A DNA stretch of 64,000 nucleotides from JBGAQP01 sp044220635 (GCA_044220635.1 JBGAQP010000007.1:75103-139102), one strand, 5' to 3'. Counted from the stretch's first letter, positions 39,382 to 49,089 are shown. The notes: a model not told the origin generated them from the sequence alone. Program-made: numbers and translations.

Positions 39382-39464
39382 GACGACCGGTGCGCGGCGG
39401 CAGGAGAGGCGCGAAATTCTAGCACGCGCCCCGTGGGCTCCCGGGGGCGGCGCGCTCGCGCTGC

Positions 39465-39470
39465 TACACT
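39465..39470 (+). promoter_or_regulatory. Extended -10 TGC-TACACT next to the YqaA-like start codon
   Basis: TACACT preceded by TGC ends 6 nt before the ATG at 39477, so the transcript would start at about the start codon. No ribosome binding site fits in between. Confidence 0.5.
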
Positions 39471-39476
39471 CGCGCC

Positions 39477-39893
39477 ATGTTCGACTGGAGCGGGGAAGCC
39501 TCCCTCGCGTCCCTCTTCGCCGCCGCCTTCCTTTCGGCGACCGTGCTCCCCGGCAACTCCGAAATCGTGCTGGTGGCGGTGCTCAAGGCCTTCCCCGAGC
39601 GCGCGGCGGCGGCGATCGCGCTCGCCACGCTCGGCAACACGCTCGGCGGGATGACCACCTACCTGCTGGGCCGGCTCCTGCCGCAGCGCCGCCTTCCGGC
39701 ACCACGGGCCCTCGCCCGGGTGCGCCGCTACGGGGCGGCGGCGCTGCTCCTTTCCTGGCTGCCGTTGGCCGGCGACGCGCTGTGCGCCGCCGCGGGGTGG
39801 CTGCGCATCCCCTGGCTTGCCGCGGCCGCCGCGATGCTCGCGGGCAAGGCCGCGCGCTATCTCGTCGTCGCCCAGGCCGCCGCGCTCCTCTGA
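39477..39893 (+). CDS. YqaA/DedA-like small membrane protein
   Basis: The 138-residue protein has four hydrophobic segments and the SNARE-associated/DedA-like signature FLSATVLPGNSEIVLVA near residues 19-35 plus TLGNTLGGMTTYLLGR near residue 51. It is shorter than full DedA proteins and matches the YqaA subgroup. The function is unknown; DedA relatives flip undecaprenyl phosphate or lipids. It is divergent from hemC and probably expressed as a leaderless mRNA. Confidence 0.85.
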   Translation: MFDWSGEASLASLFAAAFLSATVLPGNSEIVLVAVLKAFPERAAAAIALATLGNTLGGMTTYLLGRLLPQRRLPAPRALARVRRYGAAALLLSWLPLAGDALCAAAGWLRIPWLAAAAAMLAGKAARYLVVAQAAALL

Positions 39894-39916
39894 CGGGGCG
39901 GTTTGCTGCGGTGCGG

Positions 39917-39922
39917 TAAAAT
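39917..39922 (+). promoter_or_regulatory. -10-like TAAAAT upstream of the DUF3683 dehydrogenase gene
   Basis: TAAAAT lies 61 bp upstream of the ATG at 39983, in the only gap between the two genes. No convincing -35 was found. Confidence 0.35.
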
Positions 39923-39982
39923 CCCCTTTCCGAGTCCCCCGGAAAGCCTCGCCGGGCCCGCCATCGCCGGGCGCGCGCCGCC

Positions 39983-42900
39983 ATGACCGCCCGCCTCAGA
40001 GAGATTCCCTACAACTACACCTCGTTCTCCGACCGGGAGATCGTGATCCGCCTGCTGGGCGCCGAGGCCTGGGCGATCCTCGACGCGCTGCGCTCCCAGC
40101 GGCGCACGGGGCGCTCGGCGCGCATGCTCTACGAGGTCCTGGGCGACATCTGGGTGGTGCGGCGCAACCCCTACCTGCAGGACGACCTGCTCGACAACCC
40201 GAAGCGCCTGGCGCTGCTGGTCGAGGCGATGCGCCAGCGCCTGGGCGACGTCGAGCGGCGGCGGCTCGCCGACGATTCCGATCCCGGGCGCAGCCGCGAG
40301 GTGGCGCGGCTGCTCGCGGCCGCGGTCGGCGCGGTCGACGCCTTCGAGCGCGAGTTCGAGGAAACCCGCAGCCTGCGCCGACGGGTGCTGCGGCGCCTCG
40401 CGGGCATCACGCGCCGCGACAACGTCGCCTTCGACGCGCTCGCGCGCGTCGCGCACGTGACGGACGCGACCGACTGGCGGGTCGAGTATCCCTTCGTCGT
40501 GGTCTCGCCCGACGACGAGACGGAGTGCGCGCCGGTCGTGAAGGCGCTCGTCGAGCTCGGCCTCACGATCATTCCCCGCGGCGGCGGCACCGGCTACACG
40601 GGCGGCGCGATCCCCCTCGACCGGCTCTCGGCGGTCGTCAACACCGAGAAGCTCGACCGCCTCGGCCCGGTCGAGCGCCGCGAGCTTCCCGGCCGGGACG
40701 GCCCCGTGCCCGTGGTCCGCTGCGGGGCGGGCGTGGTCACGCGCCGCGTGATGGAGGCGGCCGAGGGCGAGGGGCTCGTCTTCGCCGTGGACCCGACCTC
40801 GGCGGACGCCTCGTGCATCGGCGGCAACGTGGCGATGAACGCCGGCGGCAAGAAGGCCGTGCTCTGGGGCACGGCGCTCGACAACCTCGCCTCCTGGCGC
40901 ATGGTGACCCCGCAGGCGCAGTGGCTCGAGGTCGAGCGCATCGGGCACAACCTCGGCAAGATCCACGACGCGGCGAGCGCGCGCTTCCGGATCCGCCGCT
41001 ACAAGCCCGACGCGCGCACGCTCCTTTCCGAGGAGACGCTCGAGATCCCGGGCTCGGGCTTCCGCAAGCCCGGCCTCGGCAAGGACGTGACCGACAAGTT
41101 CCTCGCGGGCCTGCCGGGCGTGCAGAAGGAGGGCTGCGACGGGCTGATCACCTCGGCCACCTTCGTGCTGCACCGCATGCCCCCGCACGCGCGCACGGTC
41201 TGCCTGGAGTTCTTCGGCGACGTGAAGCGCGCGGTGCCCGCCATCGTCGAGGTGAAGGGCTTCCTCGACCGCCATCCGAAGGCCGTGCTCGCGGGCCTCG
41301 AGCACCTCGACGAGCGCTACGTGAAGGCGGTGGGCTACGCGACGAAGGCGAAGAGCCGCGGGCGCCCGCGCATGGTGCTGCTGGGCGACATCGTCGGCGA
41401 GGACGAGGACGCGGTCGCCGAGGCCGCCTCCGAGGTCGTGCGCATCGCGAACGCCCGCGACGGCGAGGGCTTCGTCGCGGCGGGCGCGGAGGCGAGGAAG
41501 CGCTTCTGGGCCGACCGGGCGCGCACCGCCGCCATCGCCAAGCACACCAACGCCTTCAAGGTGAACGAGGACGTGGTGATCCCGCTCGAGCGCCTGGGCG
41601 ACTACTCGGAGGGCATCGAGCGCATCAACATCGAGCTGTCGATCGCCAACAAGCTCAAGCTCGTCACCGCGCTCGAATCGCTCTTCCGCGGCGAGCTTCC
41701 GCTCGCCTCCGACGAGGAGGGCGTGGACAAGGCGGCGGTCTTCGGCGACCGCCCGGCGCGCGCCCTCGAGGTCCTCGCCGACGCCGGCCGGCGCTGGGCC
41801 TACGTGCTGAGGAATCTCGACCGCCCGCTCGGGGAGGTGCGAAGCGACCTCGAGCCCCTGGGCCTGAGGGCCGCCTCGGCCGGGCACCCGGACGCCGAGA
41901 CGCTCTTCTCGCTCGTGCAGAGCCACGCGCTGCGCGTTTCCTGGAAGCGCGAGATCCTCGAGCCGCTTCGCCAGATCCTCGCGGGCCGCGCCTTCGAGCC
42001 CGCGCTCGCTCGCGCCGAATCGGTGCACGCCGAGGTGCTGCGCGGGCGCGTCTTCGTGGCGCTTCACATGCACGCGGGCGACGGCAACGTGCACACCAAC
42101 ATCCCGGTGAACTCCGACGACTACGAGATGCTGGGCGCGGCCAACGCCGCGGTGGCGCGGATCATGGCCTTCGCCCGCAGCCTCGGCGGCGTGGTCTCGG
42201 GCGAGCACGGCATCGGCATCACGAAGCTCGAGTACCTCGAGCCCCCGGAGATCGCGCCCTTCGCCGAGTACAAGCGCCGCGTGGACCCCGAGGGGCGCTT
42301 CAACCGCGGCAAGCTCCTCGCGGGCGCGGACCTGAGGGACGCCTACACGCCGTCGTTCGCGCTGATCGGCCACGAGTCGCTGATCCTCGAAAGGAGCGAC
42401 ATCGGCTCGATCGCCGCCTCGGTGAAGGACTGCCTGCGCTGCGGCAAGTGCAAACCCGTGTGCGCGACCCACGTGCCGCGCGCGAACCTGCTCTACAGCC
42501 CGCGCAACAAGATCCTCGCGGTGTCGCTGCTCACCGAGGCCTTCCTGTACGAGGAGCAGACGCGGCGGGGCGTGTCGCTGCGGCACTTCGACGAGTTCGG
42601 CGACGTGGCCGACCACTGCACGGTCTGCCACAAGTGCGCGACCCCCTGCCCGGTGGACATCGACTTCGGCGACGTCTCCGTCGCGATGCGCAACCTCCTC
42701 TCGCGCCTCGGCCGGAAGAAGTTCAACCCGGGCACCGCCGCGGCGATGGCCTTCCTCAACGCGACCGATCCGCGCAAGATCAAGCTCGTGAAGGCGCTGA
42801 TGATCGACGCGGGCTACCGCCTGCAGCGCCTCGCGAACGGCATCGCCCGGCGCTTCCTCGTGACGCGCGGCCAGACGGCGCGGCCGCCCGCGACCGTGGG

Positions 42901-43837
42901 CCGGCCCGCGCTCAAGGCGCAGGTGATGCACTTCGTCAACAAGCCGATGCCCGCGAGCGTGCCCCGCAGGACCGCGCGCGCGCTCCTCGACCTCGAGGAC
43001 CCGGCGATCGTGCCGATCGTGCGCGACCCCGCGCGCCCGGGCGAGGACACCGAGGCCGTGTTCTATTTCCCGGGCTGCGGCTCGGAGCGGCTCTTCAGCC
43101 AGGTGGGCCTCGCCACGCAGGCGATGCTCTGGCACGCGGGGGCGGCCACGGTGCTGCCGCCGGGCTACCTGTGCTGCGGCTACCCGCAGATCTCCGCGGG
43201 ACAGGCGGCCAAGGGCGAGGAGATCACGATCAGGAACCGGGTGCTCTTCCACCGTGTGGCGAACACCCTCAACTACCTCGACATCCGCACCGTGGTCGTC
43301 TCCTGCGGGACCTGCATGGACCAGCTGCGGCACTACGAGTTCGACCGGATCTTCCCCGGCTGCCGCCTGCTCGACATCCACGAGTACCTGATGGAGAAGG
43401 GCATCGCGCTCGCGGGCGTGAAGGGCGTGCGCTACCTCTACCACGATCCCTGCCACACGCCGATGAAGACCCACGCGCCCCTCAAGGTCGCCGGGCGCCT
43501 GCTCGGCCAGGAGGTGCGCCTCTCGGAGCGCTGCTGCGGGGAGTCGGGCACCTTCGCGGCTTCCCGGCCCGACATCGCCACGCAGGTGCGATTCCGCAAG
43601 CAGGAGGAGATGGAGCGCGGCGCCGCGGCCCTGCGCGCCGACGGGTTCGCGGGCGAGGTGAAGGTCCTCACCTCCTGCCCGTCCTGCCTGCAGGGGCTCT
43701 CGCGCTTCGACCGCGACGCGGGCACCTCGGCCGACTACATCGTGGTCGAGATGGCGCGCCACATCCTCGGGGAGCGCTGGCTGGAGGACTTCGTCGCGAA
43801 GGCGCGCCACGGCGGAATCGAGCGGGTCCTGCTCTGA
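39983..43837 (+). CDS. Giant FAD/4Fe-4S dehydrogenase with DUF3683 N-terminus (D-lactate dehydrogenase-like)
   Basis: The 1284-residue protein combines, in order, a DUF3683 region (about residues 1-110), an FAD-binding type 4 domain (IIPRGGGTGYTGGAIPL near residue 196), the FAD-linked oxidase C-terminal domain (HMHAGDGNVHTNIPVNSDD, SGEHGIGITKLEYL), two 4Fe-4S motifs (CLRCGKCKPVC near 816, CTVCHKCATPCPVD near 878) and two CCG domains (CCGYPQ near 1064, CCGESGTFA near 1184). Known relatives oxidise D-2-hydroxy acids such as D-lactate and feed the quinone pool; the substrate here is inferred only. It stands alone between the YqaA-like and BNR lipoprotein genes. Confidence 0.92.
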   Translation: MTARLREIPYNYTSFSDREIVIRLLGAEAWAILDALRSQRRTGRSARMLYEVLGDIWVVRRNPYLQDDLLDNPKRLALLVEAMRQRLGDVERRRLADDSDPGRSREVARLLAAAVGAVDAFEREFEETRSLRRRVLRRLAGITRRDNVAFDALARVAHVTDATDWRVEYPFVVVSPDDETECAPVVKALVELGLTIIPRGGGTGYTGGAIPLDRLSAVVNTEKLDRLGPVERRELPGRDGPVPVVRCGAGVVTRRVMEAAEGEGLVFAVDPTSADASCIGGNVAMNAGGKKAVLWGTALDNLASWRMVTPQAQWLEVERIGHNLGKIHDAASARFRIRRYKPDARTLLSEETLEIPGSGFRKPGLGKDVTDKFLAGLPGVQKEGCDGLITSATFVLHRMPPHARTVCLEFFGDVKRAVPAIVEVKGFLDRHPKAVLAGLEHLDERYVKAVGYATKAKSRGRPRMVLLGDIVGEDEDAVAEAASEVVRIANARDGEGFVAAGAEARKRFWADRARTAAIAKHTNAFKVNEDVVIPLERLGDYSEGIERINIELSIANKLKLVTALESLFRGELPLASDEEGVDKAAVFGDRPARALEVLADAGRRWAYVLRNLDRPLGEVRSDLEPLGLRAASAGHPDAETLFSLVQSHALRVSWKREILEPLRQILAGRAFEPALARAESVHAEVLRGRVFVALHMHAGDGNVHTNIPVNSDDYEMLGAANAAVARIMAFARSLGGVVSGEHGIGITKLEYLEPPEIAPFAEYKRRVDPEGRFNRGKLLAGADLRDAYTPSFALIGHESLILERSDIGSIAASVKDCLRCGKCKPVCATHVPRANLLYSPRNKILAVSLLTEAFLYEEQTRRGVSLRHFDEFGDVADHCTVCHKCATPCPVDIDFGDVSVAMRNLLSRLGRKKFNPGTAAAMAFLNATDPRKIKLVKALMIDAGYRLQRLANGIARRFLVTRGQTARPPATVGRPALKAQVMHFVNKPMPASVPRRTARALLDLEDPAIVPIVRDPARPGEDTEAVFYFPGCGSERLFSQVGLATQAMLWHAGAATVLPPGYLCCGYPQISAGQAAKGEEITIRNRVLFHRVANTLNYLDIRTVVVSCGTCMDQLRHYEFDRIFPGCRLLDIHEYLMEKGIALAGVKGVRYLYHDPCHTPMKTHAPLKVAGRLLGQEVRLSERCCGESGTFAASRPDIATQVRFRKQEEMERGAAALRADGFAGEVKVLTSCPSCLQGLSRFDRDAGTSADYIVVEMARHILGERWLEDFVAKARHGGIERVLL

Positions 43838-43911
43838 GGCGGCGGCGTGCCCGGTTGCGCGGGGGCCGGGGCATCGCCACAATCTTCGGTCCGACCCGTG
43901 AACCCCGAGAC

Positions 43912-46900
43912 ATGAACCCGCTCGCGCCGCTCGCCTGCCTCCTCGCCGCCCTCGCGCTGGCGGGCTGCGCCCTGTCGCCGCCGGGCGACGCGGGGCCCGG
44001 GCCGGCAGCGGCATCCGCGGCCGAGATCGACCTCGCGGCCAAGTTCCGCCTGCCGAAGGAAGGGCGCAAGCGCGATCGCGCGGTGTATTCCGCGCAGTAC
44101 CACCTCGAGCTCGAGGCCGACGAGTCGGGGCCGCCGAGCGCGGGCCGGATCCTGCGGGCGCATGCCGAGCGCGAGGCGATCGTCGCGCAAACGCTCGCCT
44201 CCGGCCGTGCCAAGTCCGCGGGGCTGCAGCCCTCGCAGTGGCAGGCCCTGGGCCCGGCGAACGTCGGCGGGCGGGTGCGCTCGCTCGCCTTCGATCCGCG
44301 CAACGCCAACCGCCTCTTCGCGGGAACCGCATCCGGGGGGCTGTGGCTCACGCAGAACGCGGGCGCGAGCTGGCGCGCGATCCACGACTTCCTGCCCAAT
44401 CTCTCGGTGAGCACGATCGCGGTGCATCCCGCGAATCCCGACGTGATGTTCATCGGCACGGGGGAGGCGAGCGCGGGCCTCGTGGGCGTGGGCGCCTTCA
44501 AGTCCGTGGACGCGGGCCTCACCTGGCAGCCGCTCGCCGCGACCAACCCGGACCAGAACGCCGACTGGCGATTCGTCAACCGGCTCGCGATCCACCCGAA
44601 CCAGCCGCAGGTGCTCCTCGCGGGCGTGACGAACACGAGCGGCGTCACCGGCGCGATCTACCGCTCGACCGACGCGGGCCAGTCCTGGGCGCGCGTGTCC
44701 GCCTACAAGGCGCTCGACCTCGCCTTCGACCCGAACACGCCCGCGAACGTGGTCGCCGGCCTCGACGACGGCGCCATCGCCTACTCGCGCGACGCGGGCC
44801 TGAGCTGGGCGCGCACCGCGGCCCTCATCCCGGCGCCCTCGGGGCGCGCGGGCACGGCGAGGGCGGAAATCGCCTTCGCCCGAACCCAGCCGGGCCTCGT
44901 CTACGCTTCCGTGGACAACGACGAGGGCGAGGTCTGGCGCTCCCTCGACGCGGGCGCGACCTGGGCGCGCACCGCGGTGCCGCGCCACGTCGGCGCGCAG
45001 GGCGACTACAACAACGCGATCTGGGTCGACCCCACCGACGCGAACCACGTGATCGTCGGCGGGATCGACCTCTACCAGTCGCGCGACGGCGGCGCGAGCT
45101 TCACGAAGGCGAGCAACTGGCAGTACGCGCCCGTCTCGCCCCACGCGGACCACCACGCCCTCGTCTCGCCGCCGGATTTCGCCGCGGGCAACCGCGCGCT
45201 CTACGACGGCAACGACGGCGGCGTCTACCGCGCCGCGAACGTCCACGCGGTCAACGCCGCCAACGGGCTGAACGGCTGGACGAACCTGAACAACGGCCTC
45301 GCGGTGACGCAGTTCTACAGCGGCGCGGGGCGCGCGGCCGCGGGCGGGCGCGTGGTCGGCGGCACGCAGGACAACGGCTCGCTCATGCTGAGCCAGGGCG
45401 CCTGGCAGCCGTTCCGCGGGGGCGACGGGGGGGCGGTCGCCGTGGACCCCGCCTCCGACCAGTGGATCTACGGCGAGTACGTCTATCTCGCGATCCACCG
45501 CTCCTCCAACGGCGGGTTCAACTCGCAGTACATCTGTTCGGGCATCACCGAGGCGCTGCCCGACGAGGACGGGCGCAGCTACTGCGGCGCGGGCGCGACC
45601 CGGAAGGCGAACTTCATCGCGCCCTTCGTCCTCGACCCCAGCAACGCGAACCGCCTGCTCGCCGGCGCCAACTCCCTGTGGGTGAGCGACAACGCGAAGG
45701 CCGCGTCCCCGGGCTGGCGCACGATCAAGGCGCCCTCGGCTGCGACCGACAACTTCATCAACGCGATCGCCGTCCACGAGGGCAACGGCAACGTCGTGTG
45801 GGCGGGCCACAACAACGGCGAGGTCTACCGCTCGCTCGACGCGCTCTCCGCCGCGCCCACCTGGACGCGCGTGGGCCAGGGCACGATCCCCTCGCGGCGC
45901 GTGCAGCGCATCACCATCGACCGCGACAACCCGAACCGCGTCATCGTGGCGCTCACGGGGTTCGTCGCGAACAACGTCTGGCAGACGCTCGACGGCGGCG
46001 CCACCTGGGCGTCGATCCACGCGAACCTCCCCCAGGCGCCGGTCTTCGACGTGAAGCGCCACCCGGCGAACGCCCAGTGGCTCTACGCGGCGACCTCGGT
46101 CGGGATCTTCACGAGCGAGAACGGCGGCGCCTCCTGGTCCACGACCAACGAGGGGCCCGCCAACATCCGCGTGCGCGAGCTCTTCTGGCTGGACGACTCG
46201 ACGCTCGGCGCGGCGACCTACGGGCGCGGCATGTTCAAGGCCACGGTCACGGCCGGAGCGCCCGCCGACTACCAGGACCTCTGGTGGGCGGGATCGCAGG
46301 AAAACGGCTGGGGCATGAGCATCACGCAGCACGGCGCGGCGCTCTTCGCCGCGCTCTACATCTACGACGCCCAGGGCCGGCCCGAGTGGGTGGTGCTGCC
46401 CGGCGGGAGCTGGAACGCGGGCTTCACCGCCTTCAGCGGCGCGCTCTACCGGCCGTCGGGCTCCTGGTTCGGCGCCTACGACGCCGCGCGCTTCGCCGCC
46501 GGCGCCCCCGTGGGCTCGGCGACGATCACCTTCACGGGCGCGGCGAGCGCCACCCTCGCCTACACGATCGACGGCGTCCCGGGAACGAAGTCGATCCAGC
46601 GCCAGTCCTTCGGGGTCCCGGACGCGACGCCCGTGGCGAAGTACGCGGACCTGTGGTGGGGCGGGGCCGCGCAGGACGGCTGGGGGGTCGCGATCAACCA
46701 GCAGTACCGCACGCTCTTCGCGGTCTGGTACACCTACGACCAGGCCGGGCGCACGGTGTGGTACGTCGTGCCGGGCGGGGCCTGGAGCGCGGCGAACGTC
46801 TTCTCCGGGACGGCGTACCGCACCCAGGGCTCGCCCTGGGTGGGCGCGGCCTACAACCCGAACGCGCTCGTCGCCACGCCCGCGGGCAGCGTCACCTTCC

Positions 46901-46986
46901 GCTTCGACGACGCGAACCACGCGACGCTCAGCTACACCGTGGACGGCGTGACGGGCTCGAAGCCGATCTCGCGCCAGCCGTTCTGA
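43912..46986 (+). CDS. Lipoprotein with BNR/sortilin-type beta-propeller repeats and two C-terminal DLWW/GWG modules
   Basis: The 1024-residue protein has a lipobox LAGC (Cys19) and a linker to about residue 90. A large propeller region then carries Asp-box repeats (NAGASWRAI, DAGLTWQPL, DAGQSWARV, DAGLSWART, DAGATWART, DGGASFTKA, DGGATWASI, NGGASWST) to about residue 780. Two tandem modules of 115-120 residues end the protein, starting DLWWAGSQENGWGMSI (near 788) and DLWWGGAAQDGWGVAI (near 912). The same module opens the protein at 59114. BNR propellers bind or cleave glycans or form scaffolds; no hydrolase active site is evident. ATG 43912 is the first start giving a signal peptide, although the frame is open far upstream. 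Confidence 0.85.
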   Translation: MNPLAPLACLLAALALAGCALSPPGDAGPGPAAASAAEIDLAAKFRLPKEGRKRDRAVYSAQYHLELEADESGPPSAGRILRAHAEREAIVAQTLASGRAKSAGLQPSQWQALGPANVGGRVRSLAFDPRNANRLFAGTASGGLWLTQNAGASWRAIHDFLPNLSVSTIAVHPANPDVMFIGTGEASAGLVGVGAFKSVDAGLTWQPLAATNPDQNADWRFVNRLAIHPNQPQVLLAGVTNTSGVTGAIYRSTDAGQSWARVSAYKALDLAFDPNTPANVVAGLDDGAIAYSRDAGLSWARTAALIPAPSGRAGTARAEIAFARTQPGLVYASVDNDEGEVWRSLDAGATWARTAVPRHVGAQGDYNNAIWVDPTDANHVIVGGIDLYQSRDGGASFTKASNWQYAPVSPHADHHALVSPPDFAAGNRALYDGNDGGVYRAANVHAVNAANGLNGWTNLNNGLAVTQFYSGAGRAAAGGRVVGGTQDNGSLMLSQGAWQPFRGGDGGAVAVDPASDQWIYGEYVYLAIHRSSNGGFNSQYICSGITEALPDEDGRSYCGAGATRKANFIAPFVLDPSNANRLLAGANSLWVSDNAKAASPGWRTIKAPSAATDNFINAIAVHEGNGNVVWAGHNNGEVYRSLDALSAAPTWTRVGQGTIPSRRVQRITIDRDNPNRVIVALTGFVANNVWQTLDGGATWASIHANLPQAPVFDVKRHPANAQWLYAATSVGIFTSENGGASWSTTNEGPANIRVRELFWLDDSTLGAATYGRGMFKATVTAGAPADYQDLWWAGSQENGWGMSITQHGAALFAALYIYDAQGRPEWVVLPGGSWNAGFTAFSGALYRPSGSWFGAYDAARFAAGAPVGSATITFTGAASATLAYTIDGVPGTKSIQRQSFGVPDATPVAKYADLWWGGAAQDGWGVAINQQYRTLFAVWYTYDQAGRTVWYVVPGGAWSAANVFSGTAYRTQGSPWVGAAYNPNALVATPAGSVTFRFDDANHATLSYTVDGVTGSKPISRQPF

Positions 46987-46991
46987 GAGCG

Positions 46992-47426
46992 ATGGGCGCG
47001 CAAACGCCGCAGGCGGCCTGTGAACTGTGCCACAGCACGGGCGGCGCCGTCCTCTGGCAGAATGGCCTGTGCCGCGTCGTGGCGGTGGCGGACGCCGACT
47101 ATCCCGGCTTCTGCCGCGTGATCGCCAACCGCCACGTGCGCGAGATGACCGACCTTTCCCCCGCGGACCGCCGCGCGCTCCTCGACGTGGTGATGGCGGT
47201 GGAAGACGCGGTCCGCGAAACGATGCAGCCCGACAAGATGAACCTCGCCAGCCTCGGCAACATGACCCCGCACCTGCACTGGCACGTGATCCCGCGCTGG
47301 AGCGGCGATCGCCACTTCCCGGGCCCGGTGTGGGCGGCCCCGCAACGCGAGGCCCCGGTGCCCGCCGCCCGCCGCGCCGCCGCCGCGCGCCTCGCCGCCG
47401 CGATCGTCGCGCGGCTCGCCGGCTGA
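46992..47426 (+). CDS. HIT family protein
   Basis: The 144-residue histidine-triad protein has the catalytic motif HLHWHVIPR near residue 95 and a Zn-type N-terminal CELCHSTGG. HIT hydrolases cleave nucleotide phosphoramidates or dinucleoside polyphosphates. The start ATG 46992 is 5 bp after the BNR lipoprotein stop. It is followed after 4 bp by the uncharacterised 539-residue protein. Confidence 0.92.
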   Translation: MGAQTPQAACELCHSTGGAVLWQNGLCRVVAVADADYPGFCRVIANRHVREMTDLSPADRRALLDVVMAVEDAVRETMQPDKMNLASLGNMTPHLHWHVIPRWSGDRHFPGPVWAAPQREAPVPAARRAAAARLAAAIVARLAG

Positions 47427-47430
47427 GACC

Positions 47431-49050
47431 ATGGCCGCCACGCTCCCGCCCAGCGGCCGCCCCGGCGGCGCGATGTTCTTCACCGACGCCCGCGCCTGCA
47501 AGGAGTGGCTGAACAACCTTCCGCTCACCAACATCCCGCAGGCCCAGAGCCTGGTGCTCGACGCGCTGCGGGTGCTCAACCGCGCGGAGTTCGACGCGCT
47601 CGAGCGCCTGAAGTGCATGGAGCTCATGCGCGACAAGATCGCGTTCCTGCAGGGCGAGCAGCGCTCGCGCTACTTCGGCAAGACGCTGCCGCTATCGCCC
47701 AACGACACGGCGGCCTGGACCACGGGGCGCGCGCTCCTCGAGGAGATGGAAAGCGGTTACCGCCAGTGCATGACGGTCGCCGAGATCGAGCAGAACGAGC
47801 TCTCGCGGCACGGCGCGCTCATGACGCAGCGCGTGATCCGCTACATCGGCGCCCAGATGCTCTTCCACGCGATCGTCTACCGCCGCTTCGACCCGGCGCT
47901 GTGGGGGCGGCTGCACCAGCAGTACGTCGCCGCCGAACGCGCGGGCATCACCGAGGAGCGGGTCAAGGACTCCCTCGAGGGCGAGGAGGGCGGCACGAGC
48001 GTGATGGAGACCTACGCGCAGGTCGTGCTCACGCAGGCGGCCTACCTCTCGGAGATGACCGCGCCGCAGATGGACTTCCTCGAGGCGCTGCTGCGGATGT
48101 GGGTGCGCAAGGTCCGGGTCCTGCGCGAGCCGCCCGAGGCGACGGAATCGCTCGCCGCCCACCCGCTCGCGGTCGACGTGACCAAGCAGATCGGCGCCCG
48201 CCCGCTCGCCCACGACCAGGTGCAGGCGATCCACCGCATCCTCGACGTCGAGAGCCTCTCGAAGAGCATCCGCCGGCGCATCCGCGGGCTGCAGAACGAC
48301 GAGGAGCCGGTGAGCCTGGGGCTGCCGGCGGAGGCGAGCGCGCTCGACGCGCTCCACCAGCTCCAGCGCCTGCACAAGCTCTGGTGCGAGGGCGCGCCGC
48401 CGCGCCCGCCCGCGAAGATCCCGGAGGAGAAGAGCGCGGGCCTCGCCTTCGGGCTGGGCGAGATCCACTTCTTCGTCACCGGGGGCAAGGTCTTCGAGCA
48501 GCCCGACCGCAAGCGCGAGCTCACGCGGCAGGAGAAGGACGACATCGCCGTCTTCGGGCGCGTGAGCGAACGCACCCAGACGATGCTCCTGGGCGAGCAC
48601 AACTTCACCCTGGAGAACTGGGGCGTGGTCGACGAGATGCTCGGCGCCTGGCGGCTCGCGCGCCCGCCGACCGCCTCCAAGGGCGTGGCCATCGGCCGGA
48701 TCGTCGCGATGCGCGTGGGCGAGGCCGCCGCCTTCCTGGTCGGCATGGTGAGCGCCCTCGTGCAGGAAACCGACGGGCGCATCGTCATCACGGTGACGCT
48801 CTTCCCGGGGCGCCCGCAGCCGATCGCCGTGCGCGCGGCCGACGCGCGCAACCGCGCCAACCCGCAGTGGTTCCAGGGATTCCGGCTTCCGGCGCTCGAC
48901 AAGCTCGGCATCCCCGAGTCCCTGGTCGTGCCGAGCGGCATGGCCTCGCGGGGCCGCGGCATCGAGACCTGGGCGGACGGCCCGAAGGAGTCGACCGTCT
49001 ACGAAATCCTCGACCGCGGCACCGACTTCGACCGCATCACCATCTTCTAG
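47431..49050 (+). CDS. Uncharacterised 539-residue protein
   Basis: I do not recognise a named family. The protein is cytosolic in appearance: no signal peptide or membrane span, a mainly helical N-terminal two thirds (ARACKEWLNNLPLTNIPQAQ, ERLKCMELMRDKIAFLQ, LSKSIRRRIRGLQNDEE) and a beta-rich C-terminal part from about residue 400 (GRIVAMRVGEAAAFLVGMV, GRIVITVTLFPGRPQPIAV). The helical-plus-beta layout resembles the general plan of betaproteobacterial PilZ-like or DUF1631-type proteins, but I see no RxxxR or DxSxxG c-di-GMP motif. It is 4 bp after the HIT gene. The start could be ATG 47431 or ATG 47473 (MFFTDARACKEWL). Confidence 0.75.
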   Translation: MAATLPPSGRPGGAMFFTDARACKEWLNNLPLTNIPQAQSLVLDALRVLNRAEFDALERLKCMELMRDKIAFLQGEQRSRYFGKTLPLSPNDTAAWTTGRALLEEMESGYRQCMTVAEIEQNELSRHGALMTQRVIRYIGAQMLFHAIVYRRFDPALWGRLHQQYVAAERAGITEERVKDSLEGEEGGTSVMETYAQVVLTQAAYLSEMTAPQMDFLEALLRMWVRKVRVLREPPEATESLAAHPLAVDVTKQIGARPLAHDQVQAIHRILDVESLSKSIRRRIRGLQNDEEPVSLGLPAEASALDALHQLQRLHKLWCEGAPPRPPAKIPEEKSAGLAFGLGEIHFFVTGGKVFEQPDRKRELTRQEKDDIAVFGRVSERTQTMLLGEHNFTLENWGVVDEMLGAWRLARPPTASKGVAIGRIVAMRVGEAAAFLVGMVSALVQETDGRIVITVTLFPGRPQPIAVRAADARNRANPQWFQGFRLPALDKLGIPESLVVPSGMASRGRGIETWADGPKESTVYEILDRGTDFDRITIF

Positions 49051-49089
49051 CGACGCGGGACCGGGGCCCCTTCCCGGGGCGCCGGGCGC

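Noticed and set aside
39817..43911. Upstream extension of the BNR lipoprotein frame through the FAD dehydrogenase gene
   Set aside because: The residues before 43912 are a shadow; a proper lipoprotein signal starts at ATG 43912.
39857..44332. 1491-residue open frame on the minus strand opposite the FAD dehydrogenase gene
   Set aside because: It has shadow composition (Arg/Ala/Gly/His-rich, no domains), arising from third-position GC bias opposite a well-supported gene.
49066..49080. Hairpin GCCCC-TTCCC-GGGGC between the 539-residue protein gene and gshB
   Set aside because: Only a 5-bp stem with no T-run; such pairs are frequent at this GC content.
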